Assembly: GCF_963378095.1 (NCBI RefSeq)
Contig: NZ_OY726397.1
Coordinates: 1,736,001-1,800,000, forward strand
DNA: 64,000 nt
Direction of reading: 5' to 3'
Source: Mycolicibacterium sp. MU0053
Lineage (GTDB): Bacteria; Actinomycetota; Actinomycetes; Mycobacteriales; Mycobacteriaceae
Shown here piece after piece: positions 18,590 through 27,375 of this stretch. Numbering within the stretch: the stretch's first letter is position 1; each line of letters opens with the position of its first letter. The translations under genes and the position numbers were made by a program. A model generated the notes under the pieces. That model was not told the DNA's origin. It worked only from the letters and a program-made list of their open reading frames with translations, and searched no databases.

Positions 18590-18633
18590 TGCGTACCGGT
18601 ACGGATCCAGCGCACATGGCGGACAAATAGTGT
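18590..18633 (+). promoter_or_regulatory. 7-2-7 palindromic activator site and -10, upstream of an enoyl-CoA hydratase gene
   Basis: TGCGTACCGGTACGGA (18590-18605) matches the consensus TCCGTACNNGTACGGA with one mismatch. TAGTGT at 18628-18633 is a candidate -10, which puts the palindrome centre near -42.5 and the transcript start near 18640. Confidence 0.62.
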
Positions 18634-18666
18634 CCTGCTGGTGACCCTTGGCGGATGTGGCGTGCG

Positions 18667-19500
18667 ATGAGCGCCAATATCATCGTTCAGCGATCCGACG
18701 GTGTGGTCCACGTATCGTTGAACAGGCCCGCGCGCAAGAACGCGATGCTGCCCGAGATGTGGGCGGAGCTCACCGCCATCATCGCCGAAATTGAGAACTG
18801 CTCCCGTGACCGCGTTCTGGTGCTTACTGGTGAGGGCGGGTCCTTCTGCACCGGAGCCGATATCGCGGCGCGCCATGAACGGACCACCGATCGTTCTGCG
18901 GTGATGACCCCCGAGCGACTGCTTGCCGACATCAAGCAATGCGTGCTGAGCCTGACCGAGATGTCGAAGCCCAGCATCGCCGCCGTCGACGGCATCGCCG
19001 CCGGTGGGGGATGCAACCTCGCGCTCGCCTGCGATCTCGTTGTCGCCAGCGGCCGGGCACAGTTCAGCGAGATCTTCGTACGCCGGGGACTCACCGTGGA
19101 CACGGGTGGCTCCTGGATTCTGCCACGCCTGATCGGATCTGCCCGGGCACGCCGTTTGGTCTTGCTGGGCGAGGTGGTTGACGCCGAACTCGCCTATCAG
19201 TTAGGCCTCGTGACGCATCTGGTGCCCTCCGGTGACTTTCACACGGAGGTCGCGACGATCGCGGGCCGGCTCTCCGAGACCCCCGCCATGACACTTGCCG
19301 CAGACAAGCGGTTGCTCGCAGAGTCGCCCACGGGGACGTTGGTCGAAGCACTGGACCGCGAGACGGCGAGTCAGCTCGAGATGCTGAGTCAACCGCACGT
19401 GGTGGCCGCTCGACACGAGTTCTTGGCCCGTCAGCGTGGCACGGGCGCAGCAGATTCCCCGACGTCGGAATTACCAACAGGTGGAGGAAAGGTCTTGTGA
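18667..19500 (+). CDS. Enoyl-CoA hydratase/isomerase family protein
   Basis: A 277-residue crotonase-fold protein with SFCTGADIAARH and DGIAAGGGCNLALACD motifs. The start at ATG 18667 (MSANIIVQRS) fits the family; ATG 18655 is an in-frame alternative. First gene after an intergenic activator-type palindrome and probably first of an operon with the ketosynthase-like, thiolase and alcohol dehydrogenase genes that follow. The exact substrate is unknown. Confidence 0.87.
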   Translation: MSANIIVQRSDGVVHVSLNRPARKNAMLPEMWAELTAIIAEIENCSRDRVLVLTGEGGSFCTGADIAARHERTTDRSAVMTPERLLADIKQCVLSLTEMSKPSIAAVDGIAAGGGCNLALACDLVVASGRAQFSEIFVRRGLTVDTGGSWILPRLIGSARARRLVLLGEVVDAELAYQLGLVTHLVPSGDFHTEVATIAGRLSETPAMTLAADKRLLAESPTGTLVEALDRETASQLEMLSQPHVVAARHEFLARQRGTGAADSPTSELPTGGGKVL

Positions 19501-19582
19501 GTCGTATTTCGAAACGCGTTACTACGGTGGTCAAGCTTCGCGGCGACTGTGCTCATCGGCTGCACCCGCATCGAGATGACTC

Positions 19583-21007
19583 ATGAGCGCCCTGGTCGGC
19601 TACGGAACCTACCTTCCGTATTGGCGTCTCGACGCTGCCAGCATCCGCGAGGTGCTCGGAAGCAGCGGCGGTAAGGGAACACGTGCCGTCGCGGCGTACG
19701 ACGAGGACGCAACCACGATGGGCGTCGAAGCCGCCCGAGACGCGCTGGCCCACGCGCCGGAAGGGTTTGTGCCCGAGGCGCTCTACTTCGTAACGACCAG
19801 TCCCGCCTATGTCGACAAGACGAATGCGGCCGCCATCCACGCCGCGCTGGGACTGCCTCAACACGTCCCGGCATACGACTTCGGCGGGGCAACCCGATCC
19901 ATCAGCGGCGTAATGGATTTGGTGCAAGCAAGTAGCCTTCCGGCGCTCGTCGTGGCGTCGGAGTTGCGCACCGGCCTACCCGGGAGTGCTGACGAGGCGA
20001 CCGGCGGAGACGGAGCCGCGTGCTTCCTGTTCGGCGAGTCCAATGAAGCTCTGGTAGAAGTGCTGGCATCGGCATCGGCGACCGAAGAATTCCTGGATCG
20101 TTGGCGCGTACCAGGACAGGATGCGTCGCGGCTGTGGGAAGACCGTTTCGGCGAGTCGGCCTACCAGCCGCTGGGTCGGGCGGCCTTCACCGACGCGCTG
20201 AAGAAGGCGGGGCTCAGCGTAGCGGACGTCGACCACCTTGTCGTTACCGGATTGCACACGCGCGCAGTCCGCGCATTCACGAAATGGAGCGGAGTGCGTC
20301 CCGAGGCGCGGTCCGACGATTTGGTACCGCGGATCGGTAATACCGGTAGCGCGGCACCGGGAATCAGCTTGGCCCACATCCTCGATACAGCCGAGCCCGG
20401 GGCAGTGATCGTGAGCGTGGCGTTGGCCGACGGGGCCGACGTGGTGGTCATGCGTGCCACCGAACAGGCGGTATCGGCGCGTGCACAGCATCGACGTACC
20501 GTACGGCAGTTGATCGACGGCGAGCACGGACAGCTCAACTACGGGTCATTCTTGACCTGGCGCGGACGCCTGGATCGGGAGCCGCCACGACGGCCGAACC
20601 CACCGTCTCCGGCGGCCGGCCCATCGTTGCGCCGTCGGGATTGGAAGTTCGGGCTGACGGCAAGCCGCTGTGAAAACTGCGACACCCGTCATCTTCCCGC
20701 CGCGCGGGTGTGTGTTCAGTGCCGCACCAGCGATCGGATGCTGGCTGAGCGGGTCGCCGAGGAGCGAGCGACCGTGGCCACCTACACCGTCGACCGGCTG
20801 GCATTTTCACCGTCACCGCCTTTGATCGCGGCGATGATCGACTTCGACGGCGGCGGGCGGGCCGGCGTTGAGATCACCGACGCCGGACCTGACGACATCG
20901 CGATCGGCACGCGCCTCGAGATGACGTTCCGCCGGCTGTATACCGCTGAAAACGGTGTGCACAACTACTTTTGGAAAGCACGTCCGATTCGAGAGGCAGG
21001 TGAATAG
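19583..21007 (+). CDS. HMG-CoA synthase/KAS III-like protein fused to a zinc-ribbon OB-fold domain
   Basis: A 474-residue two-part protein. The N-terminal part (about 1-330) is thiolase-fold, of the 3-oxoacyl-synthase III / HMG-CoA-synthase-like type (VGYGTYLPYWRLD; TTSPAYVDKTNAAAIHAALG; GNTGSAAPGISLAHIL). The usual nucleophilic Cys position reads PAYDFGGATRS and has no Cys, so synthase activity is doubtful. The C-terminal part (about 350-470) is a DUF35-type rubredoxin-like zinc ribbon (CENCDTRHLPAARVCVQC) plus OB fold, known to partner SCPx-type thiolases. The thiolase gene starts immediately after this stop. Confidence 0.82.
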   Translation: MSALVGYGTYLPYWRLDAASIREVLGSSGGKGTRAVAAYDEDATTMGVEAARDALAHAPEGFVPEALYFVTTSPAYVDKTNAAAIHAALGLPQHVPAYDFGGATRSISGVMDLVQASSLPALVVASELRTGLPGSADEATGGDGAACFLFGESNEALVEVLASASATEEFLDRWRVPGQDASRLWEDRFGESAYQPLGRAAFTDALKKAGLSVADVDHLVVTGLHTRAVRAFTKWSGVRPEARSDDLVPRIGNTGSAAPGISLAHILDTAEPGAVIVSVALADGADVVVMRATEQAVSARAQHRRTVRQLIDGEHGQLNYGSFLTWRGRLDREPPRRPNPPSPAAGPSLRRRDWKFGLTASRCENCDTRHLPAARVCVQCRTSDRMLAERVAEERATVATYTVDRLAFSPSPPLIAAMIDFDGGGRAGVEITDAGPDDIAIGTRLEMTFRRLYTAENGVHNYFWKARPIREAGE

Positions 21008-22198
21008 ATGGGTTCCCCAGGAATTCGCGACCGGGTGGCGATTGTCGGAATGGGCTGTACTCCATTCGGCGAGCACTGGAACAAGAGCGTAGATGATTTG
21101 CTGATCGACTCGATCAACGAGGCATGTTCCTCGAGCGGGATCGACCTCGGGGACATCGATGCCTACTGGCTGGGGACGATGCTGTCGGGGTTCGGGGGAA
21201 CGACCCTGTCGGTACCGCTCAAGCTGGCCTACAAGCCCGTGACCCGGGTGGAGAATTTTTGTGCCACCGGCTCCGAAGCATTCCGCAATGCCTGCTACGC
21301 CGTGGCTTCGGGCGCATACGACTTGGTGATGGCCACGGGTGTCGAGAAACTCAAGGACTCAGGATATTCGGGTTTGGCGTACGCAAACCGCCCCGACGAC
21401 GGTACTGAAGAAGCGATCTCGGCTCCCGCGGTGTTTTCCTACCTCGAGCCGGCCTACGCCGAGAAATACTCGGTTCCCCGTGACGTGATGAAGGACGTCA
21501 TGACCCATATCGCGTGGAAGAACCATCAGAACGGTGCGAAAAACCCGCGCGCGCAGTTCCAAACCAGTGTGACCAAGGAGACCATAAGTGCCGCACCGCT
21601 CATCGCGGGCTCCCTGGGCATCTTCGACTGCTCCGGTGTCTCCGACGGAGGAGCTGCGGCAATCTTGTGCCGCGCTGAGGACGCACACCGATACACCGAT
21701 CGCCCCTTGTATGTCAAAGGGGTCGCCCTCGCGGCCGGCTCAGGCGAAGGGGTGTTGTCGCCGTCGTATGACTACACGACGTTCGATGAGGTCACCCGTG
21801 CGGCCGCGGATGCCTACCAGCAGGCGGGTATTCGGGACCCACGTGCGGAACTGGCGATGGCCGAAGTGCACGACTGCTTCACGCCGACCGAACTGGTGCT
21901 GATGGAAGACCTCGGATTCGCGCCGCGCGGGCAGGGATGGAAAGAGGTACTCGCGGGCACGTTCGACCTCGATGGACCGTTGCCGGTCAATCCGGACGGC
22001 GGACTGAAATCCTTCGGGCACCCGATCGGCGCGTCCGGCCTGCGAATGCTCTTCGAGTGCTGGCTGCAACTGCGCGGCGAAGCGGGGGCTCGGCAGATAG
22101 AGACCGACAGGACCCGCGCGCTGACGCACAACCTCGGTGGGCGGCCCGGACGCTGCGTGAGTTTCGTCGGCGTGGTCGGCAGCGAACTCGATGAATGA
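21008..22198 (+). CDS. Thiolase (SCPx / lipid-transfer type acetyl-CoA acyltransferase)
   Basis: A 396-residue thiolase of the sterol-carrier-protein-x class. Catalytic features: nucleophile Cys in VENFCATGSEA, His in VHDCFTPTEL and the GHPIGASGLRM segment. These enzymes carry out thiolysis of 3-ketoacyl-CoA or retro-aldol cleavage, typically with a DUF35 partner, which is encoded by the preceding domain with no intergenic base. Probably the last step of a beta-oxidation turn in this cluster. Confidence 0.9.
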   Translation: MGSPGIRDRVAIVGMGCTPFGEHWNKSVDDLLIDSINEACSSSGIDLGDIDAYWLGTMLSGFGGTTLSVPLKLAYKPVTRVENFCATGSEAFRNACYAVASGAYDLVMATGVEKLKDSGYSGLAYANRPDDGTEEAISAPAVFSYLEPAYAEKYSVPRDVMKDVMTHIAWKNHQNGAKNPRAQFQTSVTKETISAAPLIAGSLGIFDCSGVSDGGAAAILCRAEDAHRYTDRPLYVKGVALAAGSGEGVLSPSYDYTTFDEVTRAAADAYQQAGIRDPRAELAMAEVHDCFTPTELVLMEDLGFAPRGQGWKEVLAGTFDLDGPLPVNPDGGLKSFGHPIGASGLRMLFECWLQLRGEAGARQIETDRTRALTHNLGGRPGRCVSFVGVVGSELDE

Positions 22199-22248
22199 CA
22201 GCGCTTTCCCCAGTTAATGCGCTGATCCCACAACATAGGAGGGCACGG

Positions 22249-22284
22249 ATGGCAGTCGAGGCACTTACGAGAGGCCCGTGGTGA
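22249..22284 (+). CDS. Possible 11-residue leader peptide overlapping the alcohol dehydrogenase start
   Basis: AGGAGGG at 22237-22243 is followed 5 nt later by ATG 22249, opening an 11-codon frame (MAVEALTRGPW) that stops at 22282-22284, within the first codons of the alcohol dehydrogenase gene in another frame. This is the best ribosome-binding site in the gap, while the dehydrogenase GTG has none. It could be a coupled leader peptide or the remnant of a different start. Confidence 0.35.
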   Translation: MAVEALTRGPW

Positions 22285-23351
22285 AGGCCGCGTTCTTCGC
22301 CGAGCAGGGCGGTCCGATGTTGGTCGAGGAGGTAGCCGTTTCCCCGCCCGGGCCGCATGACGTCGTGGTGCAGCTGCGGGCGGCCGGTGTCTGCCACACC
22401 GACGCGTTCGTGGCCTCCGGAGGGGTTCCGTGCCCACCTGCGATCCTTGGACACGAAGGCTGCGGGATTGTCGACTGGGTGGGCCCGGAGGTAACCGACT
22501 TCCGGGTGGGTGACCGTGTTGTTGGCCTGACGATTCCGCGGTGTGGAACGTGCGCAAACTGTCGCCGCGGGGACTCATTCCTGTGCGATGCCGCGGCGTT
22601 GTACGGTCCGCCGCGCGCCAGCCGCGTCGACGGCACGCTGTTGGTCGCCACGAATGGTTTGGGCACCTTCGCCGAAGCCATGACCGTTCACCGCGCGAGC
22701 GTCATCGGCGTCGAGTGCGACCTTCCCGACGATCAGCTCGCGCTGATCGGTTGCGCCTTCATGACCGGATGCGGGGCGGTATTCAACACCGCCGAGGTGC
22801 GGGCGGGCTCAACTGTGATCGTCGTGGGTTGCGGCGGCGTGGGCCAGGCGGTGATTCAGGCAAGCCGCGTCGCCAATGCCGCGCGGATCGTCGCCGTAGA
22901 TCCGATCGCCGCCAAGCGGGCATTGGCGCTCCGATCGGGCGCCACCGATGCCTACGACCCCGACGGCGCCTCATTGTCAGAGATCGCGGATGCTGCCGGG
23001 TTGGACGGTGCAGACTATGTTTTCGACACCATCGGCTCACCCCAGACGCTCCACAACTCGTATCTCGCGCTGCGGCGCGGAGGCACCGTCGTGGTGATCG
23101 GGGTTGGAGCCATCCGAACCGAGATCCGGATACCGGGCACGTTGGTCGTGGACGCCAAGCGAGTGATCGGATGTGTCTTCGGTAGCGCCGACGTCGACCG
23201 CAACTTTCCCTACATCATCGATCTCGCGGAGCGCGGCCACCTTGACATCTCCTCGGTCGTAACGGAGACCGTCGCGCTCGACGGGGTCGACGCCGCAATG
23301 CGTGCACTGGACTCCGGCAAGACCCTACGCACGGTAATCGGGTTCGGGTGA
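22278..23351 (+). CDS. Zinc-dependent alcohol dehydrogenase (medium-chain)
   Basis: A 357-residue MDR-family dehydrogenase. Catalytic zinc ligands are in AAGVCHTDA and GHEGCG; the structural zinc lobe is CGTCANCRRGDSFLC; the NAD site is VVGCGGVGQAV near residue 180. It oxidises an alcohol to an aldehyde or ketone with NAD. The start is GTG 22278 or GTG 22281; neither has a good ribosome-binding site, and an 11-codon leader frame overlaps it. Not closely alike in sequence to the second alcohol dehydrogenase at 57900. Confidence 0.88.
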   Translation: MVKAAFFAEQGGPMLVEEVAVSPPGPHDVVVQLRAAGVCHTDAFVASGGVPCPPAILGHEGCGIVDWVGPEVTDFRVGDRVVGLTIPRCGTCANCRRGDSFLCDAAALYGPPRASRVDGTLLVATNGLGTFAEAMTVHRASVIGVECDLPDDQLALIGCAFMTGCGAVFNTAEVRAGSTVIVVGCGGVGQAVIQASRVANAARIVAVDPIAAKRALALRSGATDAYDPDGASLSEIADAAGLDGADYVFDTIGSPQTLHNSYLALRRGGTVVVIGVGAIRTEIRIPGTLVVDAKRVIGCVFGSADVDRNFPYIIDLAERGHLDISSVVTETVALDGVDAAMRALDSGKTLRTVIGFG

Positions 23352-23391
23352 TCGCACAAAGCACTGGCATTGCACCGCGAGCGGCGCGCCC

Positions 23392-23889
23392 TCACAAGCC
23401 GAATTCGAGTGCGCGCCTGACAAGTTCGACGCGTGAGCGGATGCCGAGTTTTCGGTAGCCGTTGCTGACATGGGATTCCACAGTGCGTTCACTGATGAAC
23501 AGCCGTTGGCCGATCTCGCGGGCGGAGGCACCTTGAGCTGCCATCGACAACACTTGGCGTTCCCGCTCGGTCAGCGGCTCGATGTATACCGGTGTCTCCG
23601 AGTAGTTCGAGGCGTCCGGGTGGGTGTTCTGCCGGCGCACGATCAGGGTCTTCGACGAATGCCAGAGTTGTTCGCTGACCTCACGAAATCGATCGAGAAG
23701 CAGTGCGGCGGGAAAGTCGGCCATCACGATGGTCGACACGGCGGGGTTCGCGATGTGGTCGGCCAACGCGAGCAGGACCTCGCCTGGCATGTCGTGTGCG
23801 TCTGTTTGACAACAGCGATCGGGGGTCATCCATCCGACCCCAGCGTCGACCCGAGTCTTGATGCAGCTGTGTTTTTCCATCGTGGTCAT
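23392..23889 (-). CDS. Small LuxR/GerE-type transcriptional regulator (paralogue 1)
   Basis: A 165-residue protein with a C-terminal GerE helix-turn-helix (about 105-165; PLTERERQVLSMAAQGASAR, then RTVESHVSNGYRKLGI) and an N-terminal half of about 100 residues in which I recognise no receiver, GAF or PAS domain. The N-terminal half shares TRVDAGVGW, LALADHIANPAV and SEQLWHSSKTLI with the regulator at 60697, so the two are paralogues. The ATG at 23889 has GAGGTGA upstream. It is divergent from a TetR gene. I propose one or both paralogues as the activator of the window's 7-2-7 palindromes. Confidence 0.88.
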   Translation of the reverse strand: MTTMEKHSCIKTRVDAGVGWMTPDRCCQTDAHDMPGEVLLALADHIANPAVSTIVMADFPAALLLDRFREVSEQLWHSSKTLIVRRQNTHPDASNYSETPVYIEPLTERERQVLSMAAQGASAREIGQRLFISERTVESHVSNGYRKLGIRSRVELVRRALEFGL

Positions 23890-23900
23890 CAGTCACCTCG

Positions 23901-23963
23901 TTACACAAACAGTCCAAAATGTGTATCGAAGATGAAGTTACACTATCGTTCGGCGTTGTGTAA
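23901..23963. promoter_or_regulatory. Operator-like repeats between luxR and tetR genes
   Basis: TTACACAA (23901-23908) and TTGTGTAA (23956-23963) are an inverted pair, and GTTACAC also occurs at 23937-23943. TACACT at 23939-23944 is a good -10 for the tetR gene. The repeats differ from the 7-2-7 palindrome and could be TetR binding sites controlling both genes. Confidence 0.45.
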
Positions 23964-24002
23964 ACAAATCGCAGAAAGGACGGTAAGGGTGGGGATTAGG
24001 AC

Positions 24003-24599
24003 GTGAACGACATGGAAAATGGCGCCGATGAGCGCGAGTCCCAGGTGCGTCGGCGAATGCTGACCGTGGCCGGAGAGATGTTCGAGCGGCGCGGGCTGCG
24101 TCGCACCACGATGGACGATATCGCCGAGGCTGCCGGAGTTGCGCGCAAGACCGTCTACAACTATTTCGAGAGCAAACCCAAGCTTCTCGGTGAGGTCATC
24201 GCAGAGGCGAGTGCAAGCGCCGCGTCCGCCGCGCTCGAGTCCTTGGACATGACCGTGCCTGCCGAGGACCTGATCGTCGATGCGGCGATGGCACTCCTAC
24301 ACCAGGCCCGCACCAGCCACTACTTCGAGATGCTGCTGCGACCCGACGCATTGGCGATCACCGCAAAGACCGTCGAACAGTCCGAACGGATCGCACGGGT
24401 GGAACGCGGTTACTGGGCGCCGATCCTGGAGCCGTTGCGGGATGCCGGACGACTGCGCGTCACCGATATCGATGAGGTCGTCGAATGGCTGACGTTCATA
24501 CACGTGGTGTTCCTCACCCGCCCGGCGACGTTTGAGGGTGACCCCGAGGAAACCCGCCGGATGTTGCGCACTTACCTTGTGCCGGCGCTTCTCAACTGA
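24003..24599 (+). CDS. TetR family transcriptional regulator
   Basis: A 198-residue protein with an N-terminal TetR helix-turn-helix (about 15-60; MFERRGLRRTTMDDIAEAAG, then KTVYNYFESKPKLL) and a helical ligand-binding domain. The start is GTG 24003. It faces away from the LuxR-type gene across a 113-bp gap containing TTACACAA inverted repeats, fitting autoregulation and control of luxR. It could respond to a CoA thioester of the pathway, as KstR-type repressors do, but nothing in the sequence proves this. Confidence 0.88.
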   Translation: MNDMENGADERESQVRRRMLTVAGEMFERRGLRRTTMDDIAEAAGVARKTVYNYFESKPKLLGEVIAEASASAASAALESLDMTVPAEDLIVDAAMALLHQARTSHYFEMLLRPDALAITAKTVEQSERIARVERGYWAPILEPLRDAGRLRVTDIDEVVEWLTFIHVVFLTRPATFEGDPEETRRMLRTYLVPALLN

Positions 24600-24845
24600 T
24601 CGCGTGCGTACCCAGGGGAGCTTGGACCACGGGCTGGCGCCGGTGCGGAAAATCGACCTGCACGACCCCAGTACAACTACCGAGGTACGCGAGACCGCTT
24701 GTCGTTACCGTTGATCGCATGGTGTTCCTGGACGCCCCATCCGACCGGCGCCGTGTAGTGCTCGACGCCCCGTGGACCGCGATGCCACTCGCCCGGTCCG
24801 CAGGTGATGCTTGGTACCACCCGGGCAGGAGGGAGGATTCAGAGC

Positions 24846-25682
24846 ATGGCCAATCTCGAGCCTGATCTTGAGGTTTGGATCGCAAGACTGCCGGAGTACG
24901 AGCTCCGTCCCTCCAGCAGCAGGCACGGCGACGACGACTTGGCGGACGCCGCGGCGGATGATTCTCCCGTCCCGAACATCGCCGTATTTGATCATTGGCG
25001 CCCCGACAGCTTCGTCCAACTCGACGAGTTCCCCGCGGTCTTGTGCCGTGACATGGCGGCTGTCACGGCGGCGACCAACGGCCAAGTAGAGGCCCGAGTG
25101 CTGAAGGCCAATCCGGCCCATCCCTGGCCGCAGCCACCGTGGCGGCGGCGCACCACCGGCGCACGCCTATGCCTGCTTATCGCAGGAACGGTGTGGTTCG
25201 ACCTGGCTGGCATCGGGGAGGAGTCTTTCAGCGCCAAGGATTCCTGGTGCCTTCCCGGGGGGCTCGACCACGCCCTCCTGGAAGCCTCAACGGAATTCGA
25301 ACTGCTCGAAATCGAGTTGCCGGTCCCCCCCGGACCTCCGTCGCCGGCGTCGGACGTTCCTGAGATGCTGATGCTGAACGCGACCTACAACTATCGGTCG
25401 GTCCCACTTTTCGGCAAGCCAAACGAGCACCCCGACTACCCTCGGGTCGAAATGGCCGACCCCCGCTCGGCCCTCGCGCTCAGACTTGATGACAAAGAGT
25501 GCAGCGACTGGGCGGGATGTCCGTGGCATCTGCACGACCAAGGGATTCAGTGCGGTTACCTCACCAGCGGAACAGCGCATCTCGACATCGAAGGCCTGGG
25601 CCTCGTTGATGCACAGCCGGGTACATTCTGGCTACAGCAAGCAAATGCGCGACACCTCGTGCGGTCGGCCGCATCCCGATAG
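24846..25682 (+). CDS. Bicupin-like protein of unknown function
   Basis: A 278-residue cytosolic protein that appears to hold two cupin-like barrels: residues about 90-165 (LCLLIAGTVWFDLAG; DSWCLPGGLDHALLEAS) and about 205-275 (CPWHLHDQGIQCGYLTSGTA; PGTFWLQQANARHLV). Metal-binding His residues are plausible in the second barrel. Proteins of this shape may be dioxygenases, isomerases or binding proteins; I cannot assign one. ATG 24846 follows GGGAGG by about 10 nt and is preferred to an open extension to 24804. Confidence 0.65.
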   Translation: MANLEPDLEVWIARLPEYELRPSSSRHGDDDLADAAADDSPVPNIAVFDHWRPDSFVQLDEFPAVLCRDMAAVTAATNGQVEARVLKANPAHPWPQPPWRRRTTGARLCLLIAGTVWFDLAGIGEESFSAKDSWCLPGGLDHALLEASTEFELLEIELPVPPGPPSPASDVPEMLMLNATYNYRSVPLFGKPNEHPDYPRVEMADPRSALALRLDDKECSDWAGCPWHLHDQGIQCGYLTSGTAHLDIEGLGLVDAQPGTFWLQQANARHLVRSAASR

Positions 25683-26097
25683 GTCATACCGAACGACGAC
25701 GGGCCGGGATCAGCTGCGCGGTAAGCGGTTTGCCTGCGCTGGCGGGACGCGAACATTGTCGTCCGCAGGATCAGTGGAGTGTGCCGCGGTCGCAATCGAC
25801 CCCGACCACCCAGGTCGATCCGACGGCGGCCAGTAGTGCGTAAAAGGGTTAGAGCTGCCGCCTTGCGCCGCACCAAAACCCCAGTCGCCTAGTCACTTTC
25901 GGCGTCGATTTGCGGCTACACAATCAGGCTCTCCGGTGGTCCGTAGCACCGAATCAGTACTGGTACGGAAGCTCTCGGCTGGTGAGGGCCCGTACCGTGA
26001 CCATGCGTCACTGACTGGATCCACGCTCATCAGCGCTTTCGCTGTGCGTCCTTGAGCACGGGGTCGGCGGAGGCCGACGAGAAGGGAGTTGCGATCG
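25683..26097. other. Intergenic region carrying the P450 operon promoter
   Basis: These 415 bp contain no convincing gene. The only structured element I see is the palindromic activator site and -10 at 25954-25998. The remainder shows no repeats or RNA-like folds that I can defend. Confidence 0.6.
25954..25998 (+). promoter_or_regulatory. 7-2-7 palindromic activator site and -10, upstream of a P450 operon
   Basis: TCAGTACTGGTACGGA (25954-25969) matches the consensus with one mismatch. TACCGT at 25993-25998 is a candidate -10, placing the centre near -43.5 and the start near 26005, which leaves a leader of about 93 nt before the P450 ATG. Confidence 0.6.
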
Positions 26098-27348
26098 ATG
26101 ACGAATGTCGCCGAAAGTTTGATCGCTGACGCGATGCGATTCTTGACAGACCCAGTGTTCCGGGAGAATCCCGGACCGTTCTATGAACGGCTACTGGATG
26201 GCAATCGGTTGCTGGCGTTGGGTAATGGGATGTGGCTCATAGCCGGACATGCCGAAGTGCGTAGCGTGCTGCGCGATACCCGCTTCAGTCGTGCCGCCCG
26301 GGCGGACCAGGAGATGGAGTACCTGAACGCCGATCCGCGACCGGAGGTTCAGCAGATGGCTGCCTGCCAAGCGGCGATGATGCTGTTCACCGATCCGCCG
26401 GAGCACACCCGCATCCGCAGGCTTTATCGGGATCCATTCATGCCTCGCGCGGTGGTACGGTGGGCGGCTTACGTCGATGAGCTGGCCGACGAGTTGGCCC
26501 AAAGCCTACCTCGTGACCGCGAATTCGATCTCAAGAAGGCCTATGCGCTGCCGATCCCGGAACGGGCAATCTGTCGTATTCTGGGTGTTCCCGCAGAAGA
26601 CCACAAGAAGTGGGAACACTGGACCGACGCGATTGTCAACATGGATCGGACCGGACACGGTGGCGGCTCCGGCACCACCGAGGCCGGTGATGCCATGCGC
26701 TCCTTCGGCGACTACTTCGCGGAGCTCATCCAGCAGCGCCGACGCAATCCTGCCGATGATCTGATCAGCGAGTTGGTCACTACCGATGACCACGGTGATC
26801 GACTCAGCGATGAGGAGCTGATCGGCAATCTGATCCTGCTGATCATGGCCGGCCATGAAACCACCGCCAATTCAATCGCCACCACGGTGGTGCAGCTCAT
26901 GGCTCACCGCGAACAGTGGGACCGGCTGGTCGCCGACGATTCGCTGGTCGGGAACGCGGTGGAAGAGATCTTGCGCGTCGATGGGGCGCAACGGTTCATG
27001 GTGCCCCGCGTCGCCGTTGAGGACGTGCAAATCGGAGATCACCATATTTCCGCCGGCGATCAAGTGATCTGCGTGCTGCACGCGGCAAACCGTGATCCGA
27101 AGGTGTTCGACAACCCGCACGAACTCGACATCTCGCGCGACAGCTCAGCACATCTGGCCTTCGCCCCGGGAACCCACCTGTGTCTGGGCATGCACCTCGC
27201 CCGGATGGAACTGATCGCCGGTCTCAAAGCCCTCATCCGGCATCACCCCGCGCTCCGGCTCGCCGTACCCGTCCACGAGCTGCAACATGCTCCGTCTCCC
27301 ACCATTCGCGGCTGGCGGACATTGCCCTGCATCTCTCCGAATCCCTGA
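26098..27348 (+). CDS. Cytochrome P450
   Basis: A 416-residue soluble bacterial P450. The I-helix oxygen-activation motif is AGHETT, the K-helix ExxR is EEILR, and the heme ligand is Cys362 in FAPGTHLCLG. It probably hydroxylates the imported hydrophobic substrate. No ferredoxin gene is adjacent; the one at 57620 could serve. ATG 26098 is preferred to TTG 26089 because GAAGGGA (26081-26087) is 10 nt upstream. An amidohydrolase gene follows 27 nt downstream. Confidence 0.92.
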   Translation: MTNVAESLIADAMRFLTDPVFRENPGPFYERLLDGNRLLALGNGMWLIAGHAEVRSVLRDTRFSRAARADQEMEYLNADPRPEVQQMAACQAAMMLFTDPPEHTRIRRLYRDPFMPRAVVRWAAYVDELADELAQSLPRDREFDLKKAYALPIPERAICRILGVPAEDHKKWEHWTDAIVNMDRTGHGGGSGTTEAGDAMRSFGDYFAELIQQRRRNPADDLISELVTTDDHGDRLSDEELIGNLILLIMAGHETTANSIATTVVQLMAHREQWDRLVADDSLVGNAVEEILRVDGAQRFMVPRVAVEDVQIGDHHISAGDQVICVLHAANRDPKVFDNPHELDISRDSSAHLAFAPGTHLCLGMHLARMELIAGLKALIRHHPALRLAVPVHELQHAPSPTIRGWRTLPCISPNP

Positions 27349-27375
27349 CCGCCACCGGAAACGAAAGCACATACC

